Shown here in pieces: positions 11,121-22,784 of a stretch of DNA of 64,000 nt. The notes under the pieces were generated by a model, which was given only the letters and a program-made list of their open reading frames with translations, had not been told where the DNA came from and did not search any database. Location: contig CM054162.1 of assembly GCA_028751875.1 (NCBI GenBank), positions 5,910,712 to 5,974,711 of the forward strand. The letters run 5' to 3'. Within the stretch, counting starts at the first letter, position 1. Every line of letters starts with the position of its first letter. The translations under genes were made by a program, and so were the position numbers. This stretch comes from Rapana venosa. Lineage: Eukaryota > Mollusca > Gastropoda > Neogastropoda > Muricidae.

Positions 11121-14100
11121 ACACCTTTAAATTCCGGTAGGGGGTTCCCCTTTTTCCCCGCGGAATGGGGTGTTTTTTTTGGGCCCCTGATTCTTTAAGG
11201 GGAAACCCCAAAAAAAGGATCAGGCCTGTAAAAACTTTGGGGTTTTTTTTCTTATTCCCCCAAAAAACACAAAAAATGCCATGTTTGGTAAGTGTGTTTT
11301 AGAGCAGCATTAAAACCCTAACAGCGGGATCATCAGCAAAAAAGGAAGTTTTCTTTTTTCCGGGGCTTGGTTATTTGGGTCTCGTGTGGCCCTTAGTTTG
11401 GTTTCCCCATACCCCCTTGGGGTGAGTTTTCAAAGGTTTTTGGGGGTTTGGAGGTTCAGGGGAGAATTTTTGTTGGAAGGAGTTGGGGTTGTGCCACCCT
11501 GGGTGGGTTTTTCAGTTGGGGCCCCAAAACCAAGCAATTACTTTTCGTCAAAAGGGGCTTGTAGGTGGTTTTTGCGAGGTTCTCAAAAACAGGCCCCACT
11601 GATCCCCTCAAGTGACCCGGCCGCAGTGCGGGCCCCAAAGCTAGGGCCCCAAAGGGGTTCACTTGAAAGCCCCAAGTGGACTTTCAGCCTAAGGATGCGA
11701 ATTCCCAATCATTCGTTCAAAAACTGTTTATCTCACAGGCGAGACTTCACCGTTGGGGGGGGCATGGCTGGGGAGGGACTTGCGCGGGGGACCCCAGAGG
11801 GGGGGGAAAAACTCCACAAAGATGAGGCAGCAACAACAAAAACAACAAGTTAAAACACAACACCACACACACAAAAACAAACCACACACACACCTCTGGT
11901 TCCCTGACACTTCCCCCTGCCCCACCTCCTTAATCAAAAAAATAAAATGGGGGGATAAATGTTTTCTGCGTGTGGGCTTATGTAGAAAGTACGGATTGCC
12001 GGAACAAGGTTTTTTTGGGATAAAATTTATTCGGGTACAGAGACTCTTTAAAGAGGTTTGTTTGTGAATTTGAAATTTTTGAAATTTCCTTTTTAAAATT
12101 TTTAATTTACTTTTCGGTGCTTTTTTTTCTGTACGCCTTGCACTGTTCCTTTTTTTTAAGCTTATTTAATATTTTAGGTGTAAAAGTGGGATTGTTTTAG
12201 AAAAGATGGTCTTGTCTTATTTTATCAAAAATATTTTTTTGATTGGTATTTTTTTTTGGAGTTGTTTTTTTTTTTTAGTGGGGGTTTACAATAAAAACGG
12301 GAAGTTTTATCATTGTATTCAATAAACAAAAGTTTCATTGAGACCAAAACGGTGATTTTAACCCCTGGCTTTCCCGTTTTTTTTTTTTAAACTTGTGCTT
12401 TTGTTTTGGGGTGGTGGTTTTCTTTTTTTTTTTTTAATTACCGTTTTTAAGCCATTTATCGGTCTTCTATTTTGATAATTACAAAATTTGATTCAGATTT
12501 AAAATATAAACAACATTTTCTTTACAAATGGTCCTTTTACTTTTCAAAAAATGAAAAAAACAAAAAAGGCCTTTTTTACTATAAATATCAACAAGCAAAC
12601 AAACCAAATATTAACTATATATCAATAGTGGGTTCTTTCTTTATTTGTTAGGGAAAAAAACTTTTTCTAAAATGTAACTGATGCATGGTTTTTTCCAGGG
12701 TATCAGTTTTGAAACCCCCAATAAACCCAAGCCCAAATTTAAATTTTTGTTCCCTGTTAAAACTGTAAAAAACCCCTTTGAGTTATAATTTTGAATCTTT
12801 TGGGGGTTTGAAATCTTTAAAAACCAAAAATATTCCAATAAAATGGGTTTTAAATTAAAATCCTTTTGAAAACCCACAGAGGGGGAAACTTTTAACCCCC
12901 TTAAATCATAAAACATTTTAAAACAATGAAACCCCCCTTTTGGGGATTTTAAAATTTTTAAATTAAAAACCTAAAAAAATTCAAATTAACTAACTATTTT
13001 TCCTAAAAACCCAGTAAAAACCCAAAATAATAAAGTCCTCTAAAACTTAAATACTTTCTCCCAAAAATCAAAACAAATGAACTAAATTGGGCCCCCCTTT
13101 TTCTTTGGGGATGCAGTGATAAAAAATTTGTTTTTTTATACTTTTTTAAAACAATAAAAATCCAAAAGTAGGGCATAAAACTTCTTTTCAGAAACAAGAA
13201 TTTAAAAAATAGCAAGATTTTTCTGGTTGAAAACTCGCCTTAAATGAAAACCAAAAGAAAACCGAAAAAAGTCTTTTTTGGTTACACTTATGAAGTAAAA
13301 GAAAATCTCCCCCTTCTTAAAAAAAAAAAAAAAGGTTTAAAGAAAATCAAACCTCCCTTTGGTAACAAAAAAAGTTCAACTTAAGGACTATTTTGAAAAA
13401 CCCATGAATTCCCCCAAGAAAATTTCAGAAAAAGAAAAGTTTTCCCCTAAAACCAGAGCAAAACAACGATTTTTTAAAAGTTTTTTAGTTAAACACTGCC
13501 CCTCGCCAAAATTTGCCCCTTTACAAAAGCAAGAGATTTCATGAAAATTGAATAAATTCCCAAATTGCTACAAAATTAACATTGCAGAAGGAAAAAAGTC
13601 TTTTTACTTTTAAAATAGAAAATTTTCAAAACAAATTAGTTTCCCCACAACTATAAAAAACGGCCAAGGGTCAGTTTGTTAAAAACATAAATATTTAAAT
13701 AATTGCATAGAGAAAACCCGTTCCCCTTTCATTTTTAAAAAGGGCAAAAGTAAAACCGCCCAAAAATCGGTGAATTCTTTTCCCTTAAAATTTTTCAGCC
13801 GTTTCAACCCTATCTGCTTATCAAAAACCATTGAAAAATATTACATCAATCATTATTTTCCCTACTTTAAACAACAATTAATAAAAAACGTAGGCTTTAA
13901 AAAAACTATTCCTCTTGTCTTACTCAACCTGACGTCTCCTACAAAACATAAAGAAAAAAGATAACAGGTCTTCTTTTTTTTTGATTTGAAAAAGCTTTTG
14001 TGTAATCAACACCCCTTGCTATTGCAAAAAATCACCTTAAAACTAACCCCAGAAATAAAAATTCCTGAAAAGTTTTTTTACTGTGGGAAGCGTAGAAAAC

Positions 14101-15060
14101 TGCAAAAAATTTTAAAACCTTAATTTTCTATTAAACATGGAGTAAAACAAAAGGGGGAAATGGGCCCCTTTTATTTTTAAACATGAAAGACTTGCCTTTA
14201 TTTTTAAAGTAGCTTGAAATGTTCGTGATGATACATCCCTTTGTATTGAACCGATCCCCACAAAAACAACATTCAAACTTTAAAAAAGTAAATTTACAGT
14301 TGATTCTTGGGCTCAAAACCATGTCCTTAAATGACAAAAAAACTAAGAGTAGTTGAAAAGCAAACAAAAAAAGACAAAAATGAAAAATAAATTCCAACCT
14401 CTGTTGAAATAAAAGAGTTATTGAAAGAAATTTTCACACCCCCAAAACACACACACCCCCCCCACACACACACCCACACACAAACACCAAACAACGCACA
14501 GCTTGCATTTTTAAAATCTTTCCCAAAACCCTTTCTTTTCCTATATAAAATTTAATATAACCCCCTTCCCCTTTTACGTCACTTTTTTGTAACGCGTTCA
14601 GCATCAGTGTCTGTCCGGGGGTAACGGCTGTGTCTTTCTTTTGCTAAAGTAAAAGGTGCCCCCCAAACTATAAGGTGTAGGGGGGCCAGGTCAAAACCTT
14701 AATTTTCCTAGGGGCCCCCTATTGGGGGGGGCGCCATTCCCCTTTCCCCCGCTCTTTTTGTTGTTTTAAAAACGCCTCTAAAAATAGATGGGGGGGTGTG
14801 GAAGGGGTTGAAAATAACTGTCACTGTCACAAAACCAAAAACCCCTCCCTTATAAACGTCATAAAGCACAACTCATGGCGCCTTACATCAACTTTTTAAC
14901 TTAAAATTGGGTTCCCACAAAAAAAAAATTTTTTTGAATAAACGCTGGCGAAAAAGAAGAGGGTATTTACATACTGTGATTTCCCCTAAAAGTTAGTAGA
15001 TAGAAGTAAACATTCGCCAGTAAAAAGAGCAAAACTTTGGGGTTTTTTTTTTTAAAGTGA
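11120..15060. other. Low-quality, homopolymer-rich sequence; no gene recognised
   Basis: About 3.9 kb dominated by runs of A, T, C or G three to ten long, unlike the clean sequence before 10,900. The first part is GC-rich (to about 11,800) and the rest AT-rich; a CA/CCCC patch lies at 14,440-14,495. Reading frames (up to 155 residues at 11,386-11,853) show no motif and have the same homopolymer signature. Real genes could be hidden by frameshifts. Confidence 0.55.
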
Positions 15061-15065
15061 TAACT

Positions 15066-15336
15066 TATAACTTAAATGGTTTTTTGGGCATGTCACAAGG
15101 GTCCAAAGGAATTGCAAAACAATTTTACAAGCACTGTCCAAGGGGGGAAAAAAAGAAGAGGCAGACCAGGAAGGGTGGAGGATAACTCACAAAGGACAAC
15201 CCAGAATCAACAAAACCCCCGAGAACGGCAGAACAAGGGAGGAATGGGAGGGAATGGTTGTTGGCTTAGGGTGCCCCCACGGGTCAGACACAGGGAAATG
15301 ATAGAACTATATGAAAATACGTGCTTCTTTTTTTGA
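15066..15336 (+). pseudogene. RTE-type LINE, C-terminal coding remnant (copy 2)
   Basis: A reading frame at 15,076-15,336 and its neighbouring frame together resemble the C-terminus of RTE-type polyproteins: a GHVTR-like start (GCATGTCACAAGG), TVQGGKKRRGRPGR, then WLRVPPRVRHREMIE. In such LINEs this basic tail follows the reverse transcriptase; its function is not well defined. The fragment lacks the catalytic domains and is broken by frameshifts. It is followed by SINE A at 15,575, the same order as copy 1 at 115-345, so both lie in one duplicated block. Confidence 0.5.
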
Positions 15337-15574
15337 AGTAAATTTTTATGTTTTTTTTTAATACCGCTACATTCATAAAAAAAAGGGGCATTGTGTTTGG
15401 TTTTTGTGGGGTGGCAAATTGAACGGGGTTTTTTTGTGGAACTGGCAGATGGTTTTCAGCATCCTTTTTTTAAAAAACTGCCCCGTTTGCATTCATACCC
15501 CATGGCGACATTCTTTGCAGATAACCAAGAGGATTTTTTTCTGTTTGTTGTTTCTTTTTTTGTTTTTTTTTTGT

Positions 15575-15930
15575 TCCCCGGTTAAAACTCCCAGGTTCAC
15601 CAATGACACATTTTGCTAACCCGTTTTTTTTTTGCCCACCTGAAGGTGCGGGATTCCGACTTTTGGAATGCATGCGGGTATGTCCTGTTTTCGTCCCCAC
15701 CAAACGATGATTTTTGACGGGGTCTTTAACGTGCATGTTGATCCCCTCCCGTTATATAACAAAGGGAATTGAAAGCACTGGGGGTCTGCCCTTGAAAGGA
15801 ACCCGGGGGATGGTAAAAAAATCCTTTTTAAACAAAACAAGAGGCCCCCCGAGATTCGAACCAAAATTATGGACCCGTGGGGTTAATTAGGGTCTTTAAA
15901 CCCCTGGGAGATGTTCGTGGTCCTTTGTTG
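15575..15930 (-). mobile_element. tRNA-derived SINE, family A (copy 2)
   Basis: Plus strand shows AGGTTCACCAATGACAC, GGGTCTTTAACGTGCATGTT, GGGTCTGCCCTTG and GAGATTCGAACC (reverse complement GGTTCGAATCTC, B-box-like). Read on the minus strand it is a tRNA-like head (about 15,840-15,930) followed by the core. Direct duplicate of 540-935. Confidence 0.6.
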
Positions 15931-16109
15931 TGAAGGGGGGTTAGTACCAGTTTCACATAAAGAAAGGGACACCCCCCTTGGGGAAAAAGCAGGCGGCTCT
16001 CTTCCTGTCCCCCTGGCACTTTGGGTGAACTCGGGTTAAAATTAACGTTAATCTGACAGGGGTTTTTAAAATTACATTTTGCTGTTGTTCTGCACAACCA
16101 CGATTACCC

Positions 16110-16410
16110 TAAACACACAACACCCCCACCCTAAAACCAACACACACACACATTAAAAACACACAACACACCCCAAAAAACCACAAAAACCCCTAAAAAA
16201 ACACATACAACCCCCACAAACAAAAAACACAACCCACAAACACCACACACACACACACCACACTACAATACACCACACAACATCACACATACACACACCC
16301 CAATACACCAAAAAACACAACACACTCACCCACACACAACAAAAACACCAACACACACACACAAAAACACACAAAAACACACCAAAAACACACACACACA
16401 CACACACCAC
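16110..16410. repeat. Interrupted (CA)n tract
   Basis: CACACA mixed with AAAACACAC and CCCCAAAA. The 206-residue Cys/Val/Phe reading frame on the minus strand across it is a repeat translation. A second short CA patch follows the SINE core at 16,715-16,800. Confidence 0.85.
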
Positions 16411-16429
16411 TTTTGGGCCCCAAAAATTT

Positions 16430-16690
16430 CCCCATCCTTTTGCCCTGATGGGGGTCTGGGTTTCTGTCTTTTGGATAAGAAAGAAAACCGAGGTCTGGTT
16501 TTTCACAAATTTATTTCGCAACGTAAAGAACCACGGGAACAAGAGAGTTTTTCCCTGGCAAAATTTGTGGAAAAACCCTTGATTTGGAAGAAATACAGTT
16601 GAGACAGGAAAAAGAAAAAAAAGGGGGGCGCGCTCTTTGGGACGCCTCTCCCCCCAAAATTTTTTATAGAGAAATCGCCCGGGGCTTAAA
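16430..16690 (+). mobile_element. SINE core fragment (copy 2)
   Basis: Degraded duplicate of 1,385-1,640: GATAAGAAAGAAAACCGAGG, CGCAACGTAAAGAACCACGG, CCTGGCAAAATTTGTGG and AGAGAAATCGCC in the same order. Confidence 0.5.
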
Positions 16691-16799
16691 GTGGTTAAAA
16701 AAAAACAAATAAAAAACACACACACACAAAACACAACAAACACCACACACCACACAACAACACAACACCCCAAAACAAAAACAACACCCCAAACCCCAA

Positions 16800-17540
16800 A
16801 AAAAAAACTCTTTGGAAAAAGTCAGGTTTCAATTTAAATTTTTTTTTTCAATAAGGGAAAATTCCCTTACTTTTCCTTTTTTAACGCCGGTAGCATATTT
16901 TTTTTTAAATAGGAAAATGCTTTAATCCAATCCAAACCGTTTTATACCCCCGCCGCCACAAAAGGCCTATCAGGCTGTCAACCCCTTAAATTTAAATTCC
17001 AAAAAAAATGTGCAACCATTAAGATAAAAAAAAAGGGGTAAAAAAAAACCACGGGGGGAAAAAGTTTCCCGGTTAACATTACAAATTCCCAGTGCATCCC
17101 CAATTGTTTTGGGGGAAAATTTTTTTTTTAAGCCCTAAAAAGAAGGGACGGAAAAGACAGAAAAAAGGAAAGTACAGGAGAAAAGGGAAGGGGCCAAAAA
17201 AAGAGGGTACAGCAAATTTTTAGTCAGAATTCCAAATGGGGAACAATTTTTTCCAAAAAGGCCCTGATACCAAGAGAAAACTTTTAATTTTATTTTTTAT
17301 GGCTGTTTGATATTTTCCTTAACCTGCCGGGGCAAAGGGTAAGGGCTTGGGGAAGGAACCAACAACTCTCAAAAAGCAAAACAAACCAAGTTGCCAACGC
17401 AAAAAGAAGAAACCCCCCCCCATTGAAGCAAAATTTTTTGGTTTCACCTCTTTTTTCCTCCCGTACAAACTCTTTTTATTTCTTTTATCTTTTTTTTTTT
17501 GGCCTTACCCGCCTTTTTTGGGTTCCCCCCTTCTGCCTTA
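16800..17540. other. Low-quality spacer, no gene seen
   Basis: Homopolymer-rich duplicate of about 1,700-2,530. Reading frames are Lys/Pro/Phe homopolymer products. Confidence 0.5.
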
Positions 17541-19252
17541 GCCTTATGCCCAGGCTATCTTTGTAGCTCGCAAACCAACCATAAATCAAAAAAGCCCAAA
17601 AACTTTTCCCCCCCCCAGAAAAAGGGAAAGGAGACGGTTTTTCTACTTATTATTATTTGCTGTCCCGAAGAAATAACATATTATATTAAAAAAACTAGAA
17701 AGTTTTTTAAAAAATGCATTATTGATTTTCCCAAAACACATTTTTTGAAAAATTGCTTTTTAAACCTCCGCAAAAACATTTCCAAAACTCCACTTAATTT
17801 TTAAAAAAACAAAAAAAAATAACAAAAAAAATATTTAGACTGAAAAGAGGATTTTGAAAGTTTATACTATAATTTTTAAAAACCCAAAAACAAAAGGGAA
17901 GTTTTTAAAATTTAACCCTGGTTAAACCATTTGGTAACACTCTTAAAGCGGTTTATGATTAAAATATAATCTAAAGATAATTAATTTTTTTAATTTGTTA
18001 AAGTCGGCATCTTAATATCTCTAATACCGCAAATTATCCATACAAACATCTTCCAATCTTATATTTATTCATAACGAAACCCAAAATATACCATACATTT
18101 ATATTTTTATGTCTGCATTTGGTAGAATTTAGTTCACAATTGAAACTTGTTTACAACAAAGAACAGTGGTTAGCTAACTTTTAGAATTCACATGGTAGCC
18201 TATGCCTTATGCCTTACAATCTACTACTACTTAATATGAGCTGTTTTATTGATCTAAATGGAGTTTATTCCACATGTTCTTCAATCGCACAATAATTATG
18301 ATTTATTAAAGATTCCTTGAATAAAAATTAGAACTGCTTTTGTAGCCTTGGGTACATACCTATATGATGCAATAGACAAAAAATATTGATTTACAACAAA
18401 ATAGAGAACTCTCATTGTGGTTGAAATGAATCGAGTCAAGATCAGTATTTCAACAATCATATCCATGAATATGTGCAAACATTATGACTTAATAAAGTTA
18501 TCATTATTGATTTTCTTTCCTAGATAAGACCAAAGCTCATATTTAAGGGAGGTAACTCGGGCCGTATTATTGAATGACTAAAAAAAATTATTTAACATTT
18601 AAAATAACCAAAAAAAAAGTTCATAATATAAAAACTAATTGAATGATTAGTTACATCAATATATTGGAAAATAAACTTATTTAGATAATATACTAAATAT
18701 TAAAATATAAATATATCCTAAGCATAATAATGACAGTTTACATAGAGAGTTGAGAAAACTGAATATATTTATATTGACCACCCAGCTGCATTACTATATG
18801 TAGCAAAACTTAAAACACAACTGAGCAAGGAAACATCGCAGTAACAGTATCTATATTTCCTTATAACTTATGTAAAGTCGGCATATTGTCACTTTGGTCT
18901 ACAAATTAAAATTTCTGCATTCTTGATCAATCAAGACACCGACCGACTTATGGTCTTCCACTGGAGGAGAGTGTTCATGGTTCACACAGAGAAATCTGAT
19001 GGCTGATGCCTTGCTAACAACTCTTACCTCGTTCACAAAATCAGCACTCGGAGTACTTTTTCGCTTTGTTTGGTAGAAGCAGAGGGGGTGGTGGATTGTG
19101 GGCACTTTCCATATTTGTTACCGGCCACATTTGAATGTTGCATATTATGAGGTTAGGTCATATGTACATCAACTTTAAATCCAAATACTTTAATCGTTGT
19201 TGGCTGTAGGAGTGGGTGGAATGGAAGCGCTTTGATTTGTTTTTGCAAGGTA
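17540..19252 (+). repeat. Duplicated unit S, copy 2 (best quality), ending in CR1/L2-like 3' tail
   Basis: AT-rich unit; from about 17,930 the sequence quality is good. Shared landmarks with the other copies include CCGCAAATTATCCATACAAA (about 18,028), ATTGAACCTT-like AATTGAAACTTG, CATATGTACATCAACTTTAA (about 19,159) and CCACCACCCCCTCTG on the minus strand. Its last 40 bp, CGCTTTGATTTGTTTTTGCA AGGTA, match the 3' tail of the CR1/L2-like LINE at 53,028-53,075. Unit S may therefore be the 3' UTR of such an element. No intact reading frame. Confidence 0.7.
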
Positions 19253-19808
19253 TCATCATCATCATCAGACCCGTGACCTTGGCGGTCGTGGGGGAGACAC
19301 GAAAGACGATGCCGTGGTAAGCCTCCTCCATCCATCTCGGTCCTCGGTTCTGCGCAGTAGTGCTGAGTCATTCATCCTGGTCCATTCTCTGATGTTGTCC
19401 ATCCATGACTTGTTCTGTCTTTCCCCTCCTTCTGCCACCTTCGAGTGTTCCCTGCAGTACTGTTTTGGGCAGAGTGTTGTGGCGGGTGACGTGGCCGAAC
19501 CATGTCAGCTTTTTCTTCTTGACGATGGTGAGAAGGGGTTCCTGTGGACCTGCCAGCCGTGTTATTTGACTCTTGACAAATTCATTGGTCTTCCGTTTTC
19601 TATGGCATTTTGTTTCGAATGACTGGGATTCGCTTTGCTGTTTCAGCAGTCAATGTCCAGGTTTCACTTCGGTACAGCAGGATCGTCTGAATTAGGGCTT
19701 TGTAGAGCTTTAGTTTGATTGGGAAACTGATCTCTTTACTTTTCCATATGGTGGTGAGTTTTGTCATGGAAGATGTTGCCATGGCTATTCTGACTTTGAT
19801 TTCTGTCC

Positions 19809-20222
19809 TTATCGCCTGTCCTTTGTGAGTGTAGCGCCAAGGTATTTAAAAGCGTCTACCTCCTCCAGTTGTTGGCCGTTCATGTAAATTTTAGCAGTGG
19901 CGTTGCTCGTGCTGTTCACAAGTACTTTACTTTTCTCCAAGCTCACCTCCATCCCATATGCTCCAGCTCTGTTCTCAAGTCTGGTCGTAAGATCTTGCAG
20001 CTCTGTGTTACTTCCGCCCATGAGGTCAATGTCATCGGCAAATCGTAAGTTGTTGAGGGGTCTGCCGCCAATGGAGATGGTAGAGTGGAAGTCATGGAGG
20101 GTCTCTCTCATAATGTTTTCCAAGAACAGATTGAACAGGACTGGAGATAACAGGCATCCTTGTCGGACCCCAACTGGGGTTTTAAAGTATTCTCCGCCCC
20201 GATTGTTCAGAAGGCCCTGCAC
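19809..20222 (-). pseudogene. LINE reverse transcriptase core fragment
   Basis: A 137-codon open stretch shows RT blocks in order: GVRQGCLLSPVLFNLFLE (residues 18-35), the catalytic FADDIDLM (residues 61-68; the YxDD-type box with both aspartates intact, about 20,042-20,019), then LEKSKVLV and the thumb-proximal FKYLGATLTKD near the end. The 5' part of RT (fingers, first catalytic Asp) is lost in homopolymer-rich sequence above 20,230. The downstream frame continues at 19,782-19,600 with TIWKSKEISFPIKLKLYKAL and ETWTLTAETAKR, the usual RTE thumb/C-terminal region. A pseudogene of a retroelement, not a host gene. Confidence 0.9.
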
Positions 20223-20617
20223 TGTTTTGCGGTGTTTTTATGGGTGCTTAAATGGTTTGATTTGTCCAATGCCAAACTTTCTGGGCCCTGCCACGGGGGG
20301 GGGCCTTCGTCCCCATACTCGGGTCAAAACCCTTTTTTAAAAGTCGAAAAGTTGGGGAAAAACGGGTCTCTTTTGATGTTGAAGATTTTTTTCCCATCAG
20401 GATTTGGGGAAAGTTTTTTTTTAAAAAATTTTTTTGCCCCCCGATTTTTTGGCCCCCCCCCCCCCCTGCCTGGCCCTGAACCCAAGGGCTTGGGCTTTCC
20501 CCCTTTGGGGGCAAGGGTTTTTTCTTCGGGGCCTTTTTCCCCTTTTTGAAAATTTTTCGGGATTTTCAAAATTTAAATTTGGGAACCCCTTTTTTTTGGA
20601 ATCTTGGGTTTTTTGGG

Positions 20618-20664
<47 letters not shown>

Positions 20665-22017
20665 TTTTTTTAAAAAAAGGCCTTTTTTTTTTTTTCTTTT
20701 TTTTTAAAAGTTTTTTTTTTTTTTTTAAATTTTTTTTTATTTTTTAATTTTGGGTATTTTTATTTTTTTTTTTTAATTTTTTTAAAATTTTTTAAAAAAT
20801 TAAATTTTTATTGTTTTTTTTTTTTTTTAAATTTTTTTTTTTTTTTTTAATTTTAAATTTTTTTTTTTTTTGGGGATTTTTTTTTTTTAATTTAATTTTT
20901 TAATTTTTTTTTTCCCCTTTTTTTTTATATTTTTTTTGGCGGGGGGGGGGGGTGCTTTGATGTTGTGCTTTTCTTCTATTATGCTCTTGTCAGGTTGTTT
21001 GGGGGTGTTGAAACGTTTTGACAATATTCGACCCCCTGTTCAATGCAATGAGTTTTCTGTGAGGGGTTTTCCCAGAGCTGTCTTCAAGGACTGATGATTT
21101 TTTTTTTTAAGTGGTTTTGTGAGTTTTTCGGGTTTTGTGTTATCCCTTTTTTTACTGTTCCCCCCCCCCACTTTATGTTTTTTTCGATTCATCAATTGGG
21201 TTTATAAATCTATTTCTCTCGGGCCTTTTAAACCCATTGACTTCTTCACGAAAATTGTTGGCCCCCCGGTATTTTTTTTGGGGTTTGGGAAAAAGCCCGG
21301 GGTTGGTTTCGGTGCTCTTCTTGTATCGCGAGGTCCAAGATGTCTTGGTTGTCCAGGGCTGGTGTTTTTTCCTCTGAGGGCCCCGAGCCTTCTTTCTGCT
21401 TTTTTTCCCGGGACGGGCCTCATTGAAGTTTTTGGGGTTGAGGCCCTTTGATGTAATTGTCCAGGGGGGTTAATGCCGCAAAACGCCCGGGCCAAAGCTT
21501 AGTTTGGGAAAGATCCCTCGACATCTGGTCTTTCGTTTGTCCACGTCAAATTTGATACGGGGGGTTTTTGAGGTTGTTTTTTTTTTTTCAGCTTCATTTT
21601 GAATACCCCCAGCACAAGGTCGGGGTCGTTTGCCATGTCAGCTCCAGGGGGTTCTTGTTTGGCTCTTTTTGAGGGCTGGATTTAAAAGCGCCTTTGGGTT
21701 TTAAATTTTTAAAATATATTTGGTTATGGATCTTGACCTTTTTGGGCCATCCCCAGGTTGTCCCCCTTGGACGCTTGTGGGGATAGAGGGTATTGGCAAG
21801 GGTTTAAGTCTGGGGGTTTGAGGCAAACCCCAGAGAGTAGTCCCCTGTCGTTGGTCCCCCCCATTTCCCAAAACTGACCAACTTTTCCCGGGCCCCTTTG
21901 GGTTTGAAAGAGTCGGGCCCCTCCCTTTGGGTTTTTAAAAATCCCCTTGGATGATGATAAATTGCCCTTTTGGGGGTATTTTAAATTAATTGTCTTTAAA
22001 GATCTTCATAAAATTTT

Positions 22018-22523
22018 CTACTTCATCATCTGATGGTCAGGATGGGGTGAATAGATTTGTATGATGGTGATGTTCTTGGGCCCTTTGGAAAAACCCCGGG
22101 ATGCTGTAAATCCTGCGGGGAAGCTGGTGAAAGCTGATAATGCACCCCCCCAATTTTTCCTTTCTGACAATAAATGCCACTCCATGTTGGTGATGTTTCT
22201 CTTGGCCACTGTACCAGATCTTGTTGCCTTCTTCAGTCAATGTCTCACCAAATCCTGTCCATCTCACTTCTCCTAGTCCAATAATGTCCCATTTATAGCG
22301 GCTAAGCTCATACTCTAGTTCTTTGATTTTTTCCGCACTGGTAGAGTGTACGGACGTTCCATGTAGCAATGGTGATTTGTTCTCTAGGGAGCTTAAGTAA
22401 TGTTTTAACTCCAGTAGCTGACTTGTCACTTCCACCCTGGTGTTGATCAATGGAAAGCGCGGTCGTTGGTAACCCGGGCCTCGACCGATCCGGTATCATT
22501 TTTGCTTTGCATTTGTCTTTCAT
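22018..22523 (-). pseudogene. LINE apurinic/apyrimidinic-type endonuclease domain
   Basis: Two overlapping frames give the N-terminal half of an exonuclease-endonuclease-phosphatase fold domain, which nicks target DNA for target-primed reverse transcription. Visible motifs are ITIATWNVRTLYQCGK (about 22,385-22,338), DIIGLGEVRWTGFGE, and WYSGQEKHHQHGVAFIV. In this family the Asn of WNVRT and the Glu of EVRW are active-site residues. One frameshift lies just after the QCGK motif (about 22,335), and the domain then dissolves into low-quality sequence before its catalytic Asp/His end. The same protein tract appears in gene predictions as craniofacial development protein 2-like, a known mislabel of RTE endonuclease. 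Confidence 0.85.
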
Positions 22524-22692
22524 GTTTTTTCTGTGGGCTTAGGATATTCCTTGGTGGCGCCAATCTCCTCTCCAAGTCTCCATATGTTTTGGGTTTTTTC
22601 TATTGGGGTTTCCTCCCCCACATGCGACAGGTTGTACTGGGTTACATGGATACCAGTAGCAGTAGCAGAGAACTTCTCTGACTGACCTGACA

Positions 22693-22718
22693 CAAGGTAT
22701 AGCACTATCTAAATTCCA

Positions 22719-22762
<44 letters not shown>

Positions 22763-22765
22763 CTC
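22693..22765 (+). repeat. CR1/L2-like LINE 3' tail remnant with (ATT)n
   Basis: CAAGGTATAGCACTATCTAA ATTCCA followed by (ATT)n at about 22,718-22,762. It completes the tail interrupted at 19,252 by the RTE insertion, and resembles the GCAAGATTCAGCGCTATATA AATTCC(ATT)n tail at 53,045-53,135. The (ATT)n is shared tail-to-tail with the minus-strand SINE that follows. Confidence 0.75.
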
Positions 22766-22784
22766 ATTTATTTATTCTTTGCTA

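Larger units (their letters stand above)
19253..22692 (-). mobile_element. RTE-type non-LTR retrotransposon, near full length, decayed
   Basis: Read on the minus strand the order is N-terminal leader and AP-endonuclease (about 22,523-22,020), a degraded middle (about 22,000-20,230), the reverse transcriptase core (20,222-19,809), the thumb and C-terminal basic domain (about 19,800-19,270), and a short GAT-type simple-repeat 3' end (19,253-19,267). A 7-8 bp target duplication CAAGGTAT flanks it (19,246-19,253 and 22,693-22,700). The domain order, single ORF style and GAT-repeat tail fit the RTE/BovB clade. Multiple frameshifts and stops make it non-autonomous. The middle third is homopolymer-smeared, so part of the decay is sequencing error. 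A plus-strand paralogue begins at 30,840. Confidence 0.82.

Noticed and set aside
11386..11853. 155-residue frame as a gene
   Set aside because: GC-rich homopolymer-smeared sequence, overlapping frames on both strands, no recognisable motif.
16153..16773. 206-residue minus-strand frame
   Set aside because: Composed of CA-repeat translation and a SINE core; no domain, and the direct duplicate at 1.1-1.7 kb does not preserve it.
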